Positions 21,919 through 33,175 of a stretch of 64,000 nt of DNA are shown here, one piece after another. The stretch comes from Labia minor (taxonomy: Eukaryota > Arthropoda > Insecta > Dermaptera > Spongiphoridae), in the NCBI GenBank assembly GCA_963082975.1, contig OY720350.1, forward strand, positions 40,107,851 to 40,171,850. The letters are read 5' to 3'. Each line of letters starts with the position of its first letter. Position 1 is the stretch's first letter. The notes under the pieces were generated by a model. That model made no database searches, had not been told where the DNA came from, and saw nothing but the letters and a program-made list of their open reading frames with translations. The position numbers and the translations under genes were made by a program.

Positions 21919-22286
21919 ACTATCTCGTAAGAGATAGAATTGAGATCACGAAAATTTTCGATGTTGAGATTTTAATGTTTTTATACGTTTTGAAGGTTCC
22001 TGAATCATTTTCACTAAGGTTGAGAAAAATGTATGTGTGTGTGTGTGTATGTATGTAATCAAGATTACGCAAAAATGGTTTGAGCTAGAATCATGAAATT
22101 TGGCATTATTCAAAATTCGTAGTTTTCTATCAACTTTTGAGAAACGTAGCTCAACCGGAAGAGGGTCATTACTTACAACGTTTTGATTTTTTTTCCTCTA
22201 AAGTGACCGTAAAAATAAAGATATATGTTTGATAATTTTTCACATTATTAATAATTGTATAAAACTGCTATATATAGAATTTCAGC
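21919..22286 (+). mobile_element. HINE-like family B, copy B4 (3'-truncated)
   Basis: Intact 5' end: ACTATCTCGTAAGAGATAG, then ATCACGAAAATTTTCGATG, the leader, GTGTGTGTATGTATG and the core to CTATATATAGAATTTCAGCT. The 3' third, with its inverted repeat and hairpin, is missing. It begins only about 60 bp after the TA-flanked element. Confidence 0.85.
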
Positions 22287-22494
22287 TATATATTTATTCG
22301 TATATTTTAAAGAAATATTTTCAATTTATTTTCCATCTTAAAATTATTTTCAAAATAATTTTAAATAAATATGTTCAAATTTAATCCACATAACGAAAAA
22401 AAAAATATTAAATGATATTTTCTGTTAAGAATAGATGAGGAATTATTTGGAAAAAATTTTAAATTCGAATGTATATAATAGAACAGAAACCATA

Positions 22495-22605
22495 TCGGTG
22501 GCCTCAACAGAAATCAATTTTGAAGAAACGATGGTGATAGTTAAAAAGAATAAATCACAGGCATTAGGTGAGATATATTTACCTGTAGAATTAATTTAAT
22601 ATAGT
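22495..22605 (+). pseudogene. LINE reverse-transcriptase N-terminal relic
   Basis: The plus strand reads VASTEINFEETMVIVKKNKS then QALGEIYLPVELI and stop. It follows the common non-LTR pattern E-E-(6)-KKxKNxKAPGxDGIPxELI at the start of the RT domain, with the APG and DG positions decayed. No other RT motif follows. It may be an orphan piece of the same LINE as L6. Confidence 0.5.
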
Positions 22606-23030
22606 GAGAAACCTATATTGTAGATTGTATTCACAAATTTCTTTATTTTTAAATTTATGAAAAAAATATTCAAAAATATTAAAGAAGAAATTTATTTTTC
22701 CAAATTTTAATACAAATAATCAATCCTATGTAAATTTAATATATATTATATTAATATTTTAAAGAATGTAGATATATTAAAGTAAACAAGGTTTTTGATA
22801 AATTATAATTATGAATATTATATTAAATATATATTTATATTTAAAATCAATTATTAATAAAATTTAATATAAAAATAGTCTAAACATTAAAACATATTCA
22901 TTGAAGAAGATGATAATATCTTTTTGATAATCATTTTATTTTATTGATATATAATTTAATATTTTAAATTATAACACTTTTATTCAGGATTGTTACAAGA
23001 TATAGAAATATATTCAATTATATATTAACG
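22606..23030. other. AT-rich sequence, nothing recognised
   Basis: No supported feature. Confidence 0.5.
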
Positions 23031-23340
23031 CTTAAGGGGATGAATGGGACGTTACCCCTTCTCTAAGTGATAAGTGTCAATAAAAAAATCAGTAAATCAT
23101 TTCAAACAATTTTACAATGATCTTTGTGTGTAAGTGGAAAGATTGGCATTAATTGGTTACTTAGTATTAGTGAATTATGATAATTTTAATGGAAAATTCA
23201 CTTACACTTTCGCTGAAACAGAGCGTCGCCCGCCCGGTGTGCTACGCCATGTGCACTCACACAACGACAGCGACTGACTGAACGTTTACTTTGCTAGGAG
23301 CCCCTGGCATTTATGCAACCAGCAATACCAGCCACCCAAT
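23031..23340. other. GC-richer island, unassigned
   Basis: The part at 23200-23330 is near 55% GC (GAAACAGAGCGTCGCCCGCC, GTGTGCTACGCCATGTGC, GGAGCCCCTGGCATTTATGC). No repeat-family match and no frame. Candidate single-copy or regulatory sequence. Confidence 0.4.
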
Positions 23341-24259
23341 TTAAACTTAGAAAATATTTAAATGTTTAAATGTTTAAAAACAGATTTAGCTTATTTTATT
23401 ATTCAATTTATTAATAATAAATTTAATAAAATATTTAAATAAAAAAAATAAAATAAAAATAATAATTTGAACTGTGGGATTTTAAAGTATTATTTTAACA
23501 GCCAAATGATGTTAAACCAATGGGAAAACCAACGTAGACAAACTGACAAATTAATAAATGAATTTAATAATAAAATTAAATTTATTAAGGCCTTGAAGAA
23601 TGTAGTTTTAATTCAATACTTGCAATTTATTAAAAATAAAACTGTTTTATATAAATAAATAAATTCATAAGAAAATTAGTTTTTTGCGAATATTTTTAAA
23701 TATATAAAATACATTTTATTTTTATTTACATTCAATTAGTAAAATTGGTTAAATTTAATTATCAATATTGAAAAAAGAATATTTTTCAATTTCTTTGTCG
23801 ACTAAGTTTGTAATTTTATTTTATTTTTTAAAAACTTTTAAAAAGTCAATTTTCAAAATAATCTAAAATTAAAGTATATTTTGAAAACGCTAACATATTA
23901 TTACAATTATAATGAAAAAGAAATAATAATTAATATATTAATACGGGAATATATAACATAATTATTCAAGTCATTATTAAATATATATTAAAATATAAAG
24001 GAAAATAACTATGATCTAAAAAAACAAATAAATCAATTAATTTAAATTAATACTATTTATGAATGTATATATTGGTAATTTATCTATCGTTTTATGCCGT
24101 TAATTTTTATAAATTGTCTCAAGTCTCTATTTTTGCATTTTCTCAAGTTTCATTATAATTAAAAATATTCAATAATAATCTAGCAATGAAAATAAAATAT
24201 CAAAATGTAATGATCAAGAAATATTATACTCTATTTCACTATTATAACATAGAAAATAC
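23341..24259. other. AT-rich sequence, nothing recognised
   Basis: The 63-codon frame at 23467-23658 is Asn/Lys/Ile-rich, as expected from AT-rich DNA. I do not call it a gene. Confidence 0.5.
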
Positions 24260-25280
24260 TTAAGAACCATAGGCGGAGGAAATATTAGGAGAAATCATTG
24301 CGGGCTCAGGCCAAATCGATCAACATTAATTAAGATATTTTCATTATGACAGATATTAGGAAAAAAACTGCGAATTCAATATTTCTGTTCACTAATTATT
24401 TGTAGACTTTAGTAAAACATACACATGACTCAATATAGATCAGCATAAACTTTTTCAAATTTTGATCTTCAAATTTGTCTTGAAGGTAGTAAAGAAAGAA
24501 TAAGATGCGGAAATCAATTGTAAGATATTAGGTTACCCAGACGACTTAAATATAATAGGAGATTAGGAAATTGCAATTGCAGATAGCGAGGAAAAATTAA
24601 TGGAGGTTTGATATTAATAGTGATAAGAAAAAATATTTAGTAACAAAGAGGAAGAGTATTAACATACAAAATCTTAAGATACAAAATGTAGAATTTGAAT
24701 ATGTAGAAAAATTGAATGTAATCACGAAGGATAATAATATTTGAGAAGAATTTAAATCGGGGTTGTATTCGGGAAACGCCTGTTATCTTTTCAATAAAGA
24801 GGCTTATCTCTTCAAAATTATTATCAAAGGGAATATATAAAAAAATTATTTTGCCTGTTGCATTATATGGGTGGGAGGCATGGTCTATGACCCTGGGAGA
24901 TGAGAGTAGATTCAGAGTATTTGAGAATAGGATTCTTCCCTGCATTTATTGGCCAAAGAAAGATGAGGTCACCGGGGAATGGGGGAGACTGCATAACAAG
25001 AAATTGCATGGTCTCTCTGCATCTTCAGAAATAGTTAGGGTTATAAAAGGGAAGAAGCTAGGGCACGTGGCTAGAATGGGAGAGGAAAAAGATATTGGTG
25101 GGGAGACCGATTGGAAAACGTCCGCTTGGAAAACGTCCGCTTGGAAAACCAATGACGCGTAGGAAGGGACGTAAGAGAGATGGGACAAGGGCTCAGGATA
25201 GGGACACTTGGAGAAATGTGGTTGTTGCGGCCAAGAACTTTCGAGTATCTTTAAGCCACATAGATAGATAGATATAACAT
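24260..25280 (+). pseudogene. LINE copy L6 with reverse-transcriptase remnants
   Basis: The longest LINE copy. Successive, frame-broken segments read CGLRPNRSTLIKIFSL (RT region 2 type, normally CGFRPGRST), LFVDFSKTYT (motif A, catalytic Asp retained) and GYPDDLNIIGD (motif C, YADD changed to YPDD). INSDKKKYLVTKRKS and VEFEYVEKLNVITKDNNI follow. Then come LYGWEAWSMTLGDESRFRVF, ENRILPCIYWPKKDE and GHVARMGEEKDIGGETDWKT in one open stretch. The 3' end has the AAGAACTTTCGAGTATC block and ACATAGATAGATAG tail. A duplicated ACGTCCGCTTGGAAA unit lies near 25120-25147. Several stops make it dead. It shares stops with L4. Confidence 0.85.
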
Positions 25281-25452
25281 ATACAATAATAATAATATAT
25301 ATAATTAATTTACTGATTAAATTAAAATAGATTTTGAATAAGAACACAAAAAGAAATGAATGTTTTATGTAATATAAGGATTGAAACAAAATGGATGAAA
25401 ACCTTTTACTACTTTCAACCAAATACTATGTACCACTCGGGGGTACAGGGGG
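25281..25452 (+). repeat. Duplicated flank shared with 8713-8893
   Basis: Post-LINE sequence nearly identical to the flank of L4, running into ACCACTCGGGGGTACAGG and then the Helitron-like terminus. Confidence 0.75.
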
Positions 25453-25503
25453 CGGAGCCCCCGTCTAGGTGTGAAGAGCGCCGAAGGCGCTCTGAGCAGC
25501 TAG
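25448..25503 (+). mobile_element. Canonical Helitron 3' terminus
   Basis: Two GC-rich hairpins in AT-rich DNA. The first is GGGGGC-GGA-GCCCCC (25448-25462). The second is AGAGCGCC-GAA-GGCGCTCT (25475-25493, 8-bp stem). Six bases later comes CTAG (25500-25503), followed by T. A hairpin a few bases before CTRR, with insertion next to T, is the defining 3' end of classical Helitrons, rolling-circle DNA transposons. The TC start was not identified. The upstream duplicated unit with the LINE fragment may be captured cargo. Confidence 0.7.
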
Positions 25504-25963
25504 TGCATTAAATAAATATAAAATATAGTTCCCAATCCTCTCACTATGTCTCTGGGAGCAGATAAATTTAAATTATATAATAATATTATTTATATATATT
25601 ATAATTATTATATAATAAAATTATCTAGGTTTGTATAAGAAATAATTTGAATATATATATTGAATATAAAAATTATTAATTCTATTTAATTAAAGATCAT
25701 TAAAGAAAAAGAATAAATATATTTATAAAAAATATTTTGTTTTTTATTACTTTTTAAATTGTATGCCAATAATGGATCGAAGATTGGTGTATTGGTAAAG
25801 GAAAACGAAATTCTCCGACCAGAGCCGAAGACTAACGTAGATAATGTAAACGATTTTTAATGATCCATATTAAGATTAATTCATCATTACCATCCATCTT
25901 TTCCAATTCATCCATAAGACACTTTTATAAATACAATTATATAAACCCCTAATATAAAAAAAT
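25504..25963. other. AT-rich sequence with a short repeat
   Basis: TCTCTGGGAGCAG plus an AATTTAAAT/TAATAATATTATTT stretch at about 25549-25620 recurs at about 27680-27748 in the same orientation. The intervening DNA contains B5 and D2. Otherwise unassigned. Confidence 0.5.
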
Positions 25964-26691
25964 CTGGAGTGTCTCCACTCGACTATCTCGCAAATTTGAA
26001 TTGGATTAATTAACATATAAAATATTTAAATTAAATTTAATTAATTAAATTATAAATTAAGTATAATTGTTTATGAATTTTAATTAATTAATTAATTTAA
26101 AAAAATTTAAATTTATAGTATAGTATTGTTATTGAATTAAATTAATTAATTAACATATATTAAATTGATATTTAAAACCTTTATCTTCATTTTTAAGTCA
26201 AAATTTAAAAATTTAAAAAATTAATACTTTGTAGATGACACCACGTCACGTGCTGGGGGATGATTGGCAGTCAATATGATAAAATATTTATAAAATTAAT
26301 TCTGGTACTTTCAGTGATTCCATCAAGCTGAAATTATATCTATAGCAGTTTTATTCAATTTTTAATCATGTGAAAAACTATCAAACTTATATCTATATTT
26401 TTACGGTCAGTTTAGAGGAAAAAAAATATGAAAACTTGGTAGGTAATGGTCCTCTTCCGAATCAGCTACATTTCTCATAAGTTGATAGAAAATTACGAAT
26501 TTTGAATAATGACCGTGTACCAAATTTAAATATTCTAGCTCAAACCGTTTTTGCGTAATCTTGTCAACACACGAACAAAGAGATAGATAGAGAGAGAGAG
26601 AGAGATATTTTTCTCAACCTTAGTAAAAATGTGTCAGGGGCCTTCAAAATGTATATAAAGATCAAAATCTTGTGATCACTGGTGAGATAGT
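25964..26691 (-). mobile_element. HINE-like family B, copy B5
   Basis: Reversed full-length copy. The tail CTGGAGTGTCTCCACTCGAC (hairpin) and CTATCTCGC start it on the plus strand. The other end is CACTGGTGAGATAGTA. The microsatellite is GA-type here (AGAGAGAGAGAGAG at about 26588-26606). The body has an AT-rich expansion (about 26040-26160) relative to B7 and B8, and the CACGTGACG block is diverged. Confidence 0.85.
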
Positions 26692-27077
26692 AAAAAACAA
26701 TATATATATATAAAGAACCTTTCTAATTCTGTGATGCTAGGGGATTTGAAAATTATTAGTCGCAATATGAAGATTTCGCTTACAGTTTCTGTCATGTCCA
26801 ACCTCCGTCCAACAGTTATATTCTCTCAAGTTTCTTGCTTTTATTAATCATGTGATCTATATATTTAATTTTTTTGATTCATTGTAATAAAATTTATTCA
26901 AATAAAAATTTTCACTTTGTTAATTTATATAAATTTCAATTTACACTGATTGTGAGTGATACGCTTTGCCAATACTCTGAATAATTTGTGTATAGAAATA
27001 TTGAATGTTCTTAGCGAGAGAGATTTTTTAACCTTTCACTTTCAAATAGAAAAGAAGAAATATTCAAATATATAGAA
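26692..27077. other. Unassigned sequence
   Basis: Spacer between B5 and D2. No supported feature. Confidence 0.5.
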
Positions 27078-27631
27078 AGAATAAATAAAAATTAAGTTAA
27101 TATAAATATGATCTAAATATTTTATTAAATTAATTAAAATGGGAACTTTTAGAATAAATCATTTAATTGAATTGATATTTAAATATTAGAATTTAAAATA
27201 AAAAGTGAAATATTATAATAATTCTTCGATTGGGAATCGCTATGATAATTCATTGTTTAAAATGATTCCGCTAGAGCCAGTGGGCCACGCCAGGCTCTTG
27301 AATGAACAACACGGAGAATTATATAAACTTTAAAAAATTAATTTCTGCGGTTATTGTTTAGATATAAATGAAATTTATAGCCTATGTTACTCTAGGGGTA
27401 TATAAGAATATTGTGATGTAATTTCAAAGAAATCGGTTCAGCCAATTCTGAGTCTATAAAATAGTAATTTTCCGGACAGACAGACCGACAGACAGACAGA
27501 CAGACAGACAGACATGAAATATTCTAAAGTCACTTTTGGATTCTAGAGGTCATGAAACGCGAAGATATGCAAAAATTTTTAAATTCTGAGCAATGTGCAG
27601 ACAAAAACCTTTTTTTATATATATAGATTAT
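27078..27631 (-). mobile_element. Family D interspersed repeat, copy D2
   Basis: Reverse-oriented partner of D1. It contains CAATGTGCAGACAAAAACC, CATGAAACGCGAAGATATGC, a (CAGA)n tract at about 27475-27513, GAAATCGGTTCAGCC and TAATTTCTGCGGTTAT. End-to-end similarity to 7343-7876 is clear by eye. No inverted-repeat ends found. Confidence 0.65.
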
Positions 27632-29329
27632 GAAAAATGTTTGATAGTTGATAGTTTATATTTAATTTTGATTGTAATTTGTCTCTGGGAGCAGTTAAAT
27701 TTAAATAATATAATAATATTATTTATATATATTATAATTATAATAATTATTTATAAGGATTATGGAAAGGCTACAAAGACAGATAATTTTATGAATATTT
27801 AATATTAACTTAACAATTTGAAGAAGAATTAAGATCTATTAAAAGAAAATTTTTCTAAATGGTTTATGTTATAGGAATAAATACTTGAATGATTTTCTAA
27901 TTTTAATATAATATATATATTCAGGGATACATATTAATAATAATTACATTGTTCGTGTTAGCTAGGTGTAATCTATTTTCTGCTATGGTAATATATTATG
28001 GTTGTGTTTGATTATTCATATTTTCTACTACTATTCAGTCTGTCCAACAAAGTCAGCAGATAGATAATTAATTAATTAATGATATCTAATATTAAAATAT
28101 TGTATATAATAATAACAATAATAAGATCAGTTTGAAATTGTCTATGTGACCGTAATATTGATATTCGTTCCTTTTTAATAAGGCTTATAAAATCAACAGC
28201 AGAATTAAAGGAACAATTATGGAATTTGATTTTTTGATGTTAATCAAAATTATTCAAAAATAGCAATAAATAATATTATAAGAATATTGAAATAAAAAAC
28301 AAAAAATGGTTGCATATTCGTAGAGGGAGTAAATATTGTGAATGACGACATAAACTAATATATAGCAAAAGTAAAGCTACATTTTGATTAGAAGTTGCAA
28401 CTCAAATTTAAAAATTACTTAATTAATGAAAATAATAAAGAAGGACACACAAATTTTAGGTTTAGCAAATTATAATTTATCTAGGGATGTATAGTTAGAA
28501 AAATAGAAAATAAAAATAATTATTAATACGGACATCAAACAAAATGTCCAATAAATACAAGAAATTTATATTATCTAGTTGAAATTCAATCCCTTTGTTC
28601 TATTCAATGGAATATGAATGTAAATTTTAACTTAAATATTACATTTGACAACTTTCGCATAGACTGTATAATAGATCGGATTAATTTTCTAATACCGAGA
28701 TCCAAAATAGAGATCAAAGTTTGCTTGCCTTTTTCTTTTTGCTACGCTCCACTACATTTAATTTATTCATATCCAAATAATAATTGTGAATACTTAAATA
28801 AGATATTTGATTTGCATATTTTAATATCATATTCTAAAAGTTTTTTTTTTTTTTTTTTTTTTTTAAAGTACAATTTTTTTTAATATATAACTACCTACTT
28901 ACTTTTCTTTAATTTAATGATAGAGAAAATTAAATTAATTGATTAATTAATTTTAATAAACTTTAAAATAAAATTATTTATTGGAATACATTTTTAAGAT
29001 TCTGACAACTAATATTTGAAAAGGTTTATACATATTAATAAATATATCTAATCTGATTTTATTATATTATATATACTAACAAAGAAATGTTACAATAATT
29101 TATCTTGAATATTTTTTTGATCTTCAAAATGGCTATCAGTATTTTAATCAAATAAAAAAAAAATTACCTAGAATCGCTCTTGTAACGTCATCATTTAGGG
29201 AGAAAATTATTTTATTTATATTTTTTTGATTAAACTAATCAATAACATGTGTTAATAAGCATCAAAGAATTTCGAAATCAAAATACTGTAATGATTCCAG
29301 GTGGCTGACTTTTAAAATTGACTTTTGAA

Positions 29330-29332
<3 letters not shown>
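27632..29332. other. AT-rich sequence, nothing certain
   Basis: Contains the second copy of the TCTCTGGGAGCAG repeat (about 27680-27748) and a T24 run (28841-28864). Short frames are AT-rich noise. Confidence 0.5.

Positions 29333-29382
<50 letters not shown>
29333..29382. repeat. (TA)25 microsatellite
   Basis: An uninterrupted TA tract of about 50 bp. Confidence 0.92.
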
Positions 29383-29386
<4 letters not shown>

Positions 29387-29565
29387 TCAATTAATTTTTT
29401 TAATTGATATGGGAAATTAAAATAAACATTTTATATTTCAATAAATCTGGGAAAGGTTAGAATTAATATTTTATAATTATTTCCAGAAGGTTTCAATTAA
29501 GACTTAGAAGAGCATCGACCTTAAGCTTTATTCAAAAAATTAATTTATATATATATATATATATA

Positions 29566-30413
29566 CACCCTCCATTCCAAAAGAAACAGAACTTTAAAAA
29601 AAAAAATGTACATTTTGAAACAAATCATTTTTATTAATCAATGTATTCCCCTTCTTCATCGATACACAAGTTGTCAAACGACTTCTCCATGTCCTTTATT
29701 GGAATGGTCTTTAGGACGTCGGTCGTCGCCTTATCAATGGCTTCAATCGATGCGTGCCACTTTCCTTTCATCGCCAAATGCAGTTTAGGGAACAGATAGA
29801 AGTCGCACGGAGCCAGATCTGGTGTATAGAGCGAATGATGCAAAGGAATAATGTGATTTTTGGCCAAAAATTCAGTTACAAGTCGCGAACGATATGCTGG
29901 TGCATTATCATGCAAAAGAGTCCAACTGCCGATTTCTCGATATTCTGGCCGAATTCTTGCCAGCAAACACTTCAAGCAAGTAAAACTCTCCAGTGACTGT
30001 CTGGCCGGGTGGAACAAATTCTTTGTGGATAATTCCTTTTGAATCATAAAAATCCTGTTCTGGGACGGCCTGATCTTTCGTCATCATCCAGCGTCCACTC
30101 GTAAACTTGCGTACGGGATAGACAGTCATCACCATATGCATTTTGTAGCTTTTGGTGCGTTTCAGTAAAAGTTTTACCAAGTTTAACACAAAAATCAATT
30201 GCAGCTCTTTGTTTGAAACTCATTTTCCGATCGATGTACAAAACACACTGACATTTGAAACTCAATAACTTTTGTTGTATGCTTCCAAATGTCATGAAAA
30301 TTATACCAGTTGTCAATGAGGAACTAAGCCATCTACTGGTAAAATATTACAACAGATGGCATTAGTGGTACTATTTTTTTTAAAAAGTTCGGTTTCTTTT
30401 GGAATACAGGGTG
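29566..30413 (-). mobile_element. Mariner element M2 with both terminal repeats
   Basis: The terminal repeats CACCCTCCATTCCAAAAGAA.. and, from the other end, CACCCTGTATTCCAAAAGAA.. match at about 27 of 30 positions. Both ends are flanked by TA (29564-29565 and 30414-30415), the mariner target duplication. At 848 bp it is about 450 bp shorter than a full mariner of roughly 1.3 kb. It encodes an internally deleted transposase on the minus strand. Confidence 0.9.
29634..30223 (-). pseudogene. Mariner transposase with internal deletion (M2)
   Basis: Begins MSFKQRAAIDFCVKLGKTFT, then HQKLQNAYGDDCLSRTQVYEW (split here by one frameshift later), the N-terminal DNA-binding helix-turn-helix. After DDERSGRP the next recognisable part is FYDSKGIIHKEFVPPGQTVT, so the linker, second helix-turn-helix and first catalytic Asp region (TGDESW type) are missing. 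The rest is well preserved: WTLLHDNAPAYRS (second Asp), TPDLAPCDFYLFPK (third Asp), ending EKSFDNLCIDEEGEYID. Frames change between segments near 29990 and 30045. Family resemblance is to SETMAR-type mariners. It cannot make active transposase but keeps terminal repeats. Confidence 0.88.
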
Positions 30414-30441
30414 TATATTCGAACATGAATATTCGTATATG

Positions 30442-30772
30442 TAACTTTACCATGAATTTTTTTTCTTTTATAACAACTTTCAATTTACAAATGTAACTGA
30501 AAATAATAATAAAATCAAAATGGTTAAAGGGGTAGTTATTATTAATAAAACTCGGTTTTTGTTTCAAAATTAACTTTTATTCAACATTATGATCATTTCT
30601 TCTACTATACTGATGACGTTATTGTCGAAATGATCATAAAGTTGAATAAAAGTTTATTTTGAAACAAAAAACCGAGTATTACTTACCTTTAACCTTTTTG
30701 ATTTTATTATTATTTTCAGTTACATTTGTAAATTGTGAGTTGTTATAAAAGAAAAAAATTTCAGAGTAAAGC
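30442..30772. repeat. Long inverted repeat (fold-back), 27-nt loop
   Basis: The left arm 30442-30599 and the right arm 30627-30772 are about 90% complementary. Both include ACAAATGTAACTGAAAATAA, ATCAAAATGGTTAAAGG (or its complement), ACTCGG/CCGAGT, and ATGATCATTTC at the tip. The loop is 30600-30626. The transcript of either strand would form a hairpin of about 145 bp. It lies 28 bp from the end of mariner M2. Confidence 0.85.
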
Positions 30773-32090
30773 TTCAAATAACTCAATGTTTTAACAAGAT
30801 TTGTCAGTTCAATCTTTAAATTTAAGTGGATAAATATATATATAAGAGTATACTGTAGAAGATATTCCTAATAGTAATTCACAAACAATTAATTAGGTCA
30901 GTACAAATATATACATATATATATATTCCCCGTAGAGTTTCTGAATTGAGAATATCCATCATATGAACTGAGAATTTATAAAGTGTTTTTGTCTAGCCCA
31001 GTAGTCAAACTGTTTATACCCCCGGCCTCTTTTATTTCTTTCTCACAATGAAACATGTATGCATAATTATGATTAACTGAAAAGTAAATTAAAGTATAAA
31101 AAAAAATAATTAATAAATAAATAAAAATAAAATTGTATTTATTATTTTACAATGCAATAATAAATTATAAGTATGTTTTATATTAATTAGAATAAGCATT
31201 TTGAATAACCTACCAACCACTGTAAAAGTTCACTACTGAGCAGTAGAGACCAGATTGACTAATTCCTGTCGAACCTATCTATTACTTCACTAATATTACC
31301 TCTCTATTGTATACAAATTTATTATTTTAAAATCATTTCTCAAACCAAACAAATTGCCATTTTTCATTTAAACCACCTATCTTACATTATTTATTAATTT
31401 TTAATTCATATAAAACTTGGTTCTGATTATAAAATTTTTAAAACCTAATTAAACTATAGTTTAGTTTAAATGCCTCGAAAAAGTCTATATTTTTACTAAA
31501 AACTAATCAGTTTTCACAATCCTACGCTACAAAATTGAAATCCCTGCTGGTTTCTTATGTCTGTATGTTCTCTCCTATTTTTTAATTATGATCAATAGGC
31601 AAACCAATTCGGATATGAACGGTGAATAAACAAATAGACAAATGAGGTAACAAAATAAAATTCAGGATATAAAAAAATAAGGATTGGATGTAGATAGATA
31701 AACTTCATATACAACGAAAAACGTTGGGCGCAAATCGATTTCAATTTGTCATAAAAGCAAACAGACAGACATGAAGCGAAAATTATAAAAACGTTATAAA
31801 ATAGAAACTTATGAAGGGAAGTATTTCCTGTAGCCTAGAACTTTCGAGTTTAGTAATATTACAAAATAAATAGATAGATCAATTATTTACATTTATTATT
31901 TTAATTTAGAAATAATAATATTACCATTGAATTTCATTTTATTTAATCATATATTGATATATCTAGATTAATTAATTTTAGAAAATAAAATTTAAAATAA
32001 CAGGATTTAGGTAATTTTATTAAACTTTTTTAGGAAAACACATTTACTACATGTGTATTTTATTGTTTTGAATAATTTTATTTAACGGTT
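30773..32090. other. AT-rich sequence with minor relics
   Basis: A possible tiny LINE tail lies at 31825-31880 (GCCTAGAACTTTCGAGTTTAG, ATAGATAGATC). A hAT-like start CAGTAGTCAAACTG lies at 31019, but no matching end with a target duplication was found. Otherwise nothing. Confidence 0.45.
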
Positions 32091-32470
32091 AATCAGTTTG
32101 AAGATATATATAATGAATACTAATCTGACGGGTGCTTTTAATTCAATTTCAATTTCGCTTTTAATTAATACTCAACGCAAAGTCCCGTACCCTTTGTTAC
32201 TTTGCCCCGGGTATCGATGTCTGCTAGTTGGTAAAATCGACTCGAACGACAATTTAAACTTAGGGTTTGGATCAGCCCAATTAATTATCCCGAGGGAAGG
32301 ATAGAGTCCCGGTGAAAGGCTGCCCGAAAATCCTACGGGATTTTACCTTTAGCTATCTATATTGATAGTCTAAAGGCTTGGTGCACAAGTGAGGGTGGGA
32401 GGACACGAGGGTCGAAAAGGAGGGGGGTGGGGTGGGGGTGGGTTAGATGCTTTATCATCGAGACAAGAAA
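32091..32470. other. GC-richer island with strong G-tract
   Basis: Single-copy looking stretch (CAAAGTCCCGTACCC, CCCCGGGTATCGATGTCTGC, GGCTGCCCGAAAATCC). It ends in a G-rich run at 32422-32442 of the pattern G6-T-G4-T-G5-T-G3, a textbook G-quadruplex motif on the plus strand. The 68-codon frame at 32098-32304 has no recognisable domain. Candidate conserved non-coding sequence. Confidence 0.45.
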
Positions 32471-33175
32471 GCGAAACCGAAAAGTTTTAATTCCGATTAA
32501 TAAATTACTCAACGGGCGTTACGAGCAAAATGGAATTGCATTTTAATATTAATTAGATTTCTTAACAAATATGAATTTAAATTAAAATTTGCCTTAACAT
32601 CGAAATGTTTAATTTAAACTTAACGAAAGAATGTAAGAAGAGGTGAAGGTGGAATCGAGAGAGAGAGAGAGAGACGTTAGGAAATTCAAAAAAGAGAGAG
32701 GAAAGTAGGTGGAAATCATATACAAAAGAATTCCAGTAATACTTTGATAAAAGTAAAGTAAAAATATTTTCGATGGGAGTAGGCAGATAATAATAAATAA
32801 AAATATTATGGAATTTCTATTGAATTTCTAAAATTATATTATTAAATAATTTTAGTTTTATTTGAAAATTATTATCCTTTAGATAAGAATTTAATAAAAA
32901 TAATATTTAATAGTATTTTCTCTGAAATGTATCTGGTAGGTGACAGGAGAGGAATCCAATTATCTTTATCTCATTCCACTTCCATTGACTATAAATTCTC
33001 TCCAATATCCTTAATGTTGACTTTTATATTCTCCTATAATCAAATTCATACATCATTTATTATTTTTATTATATATAAAGGTCTATTTTAAAATGGGTTT
33101 ATTAAAAGTATTATAAGAAAAATACGAAATGAAGAATTTCATTTACGATTTATTTTTTTTGTTTTATTTTTCAAA
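32471..33175. other. AT-rich sequence with short (GA)n
   Basis: A (GA)9 tract lies near 32656-32674. Nothing else supported. Confidence 0.5.

Noticed and set aside
23467..23658. 63-codon plus-strand frame (MNCGILKYYFNSQMMLNQWE..)
   Set aside because: Asn/Lys/Ile-rich as expected from random AT-rich DNA; no domain, splice or promoter context.
27622..27660. IDYEKCLIVDS, similar to reverse-transcriptase motif A
   Set aside because: Suggestive of a frameshifted DYEKAFDSVD, but it overlaps the AT-rich end of family D and no other RT segment flanks it.
29606..30042. Plus-strand open frames over the mariner element
   Set aside because: They are antisense shadows of the minus-strand transposase remnant, which has clear domain motifs.
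31019..31260. hAT-like start CAGTAGTCAAACTG with a possible end near 31220
   Set aside because: The candidate ends match at only a few positions and the 8-bp flanks differ, so there is no supported element.
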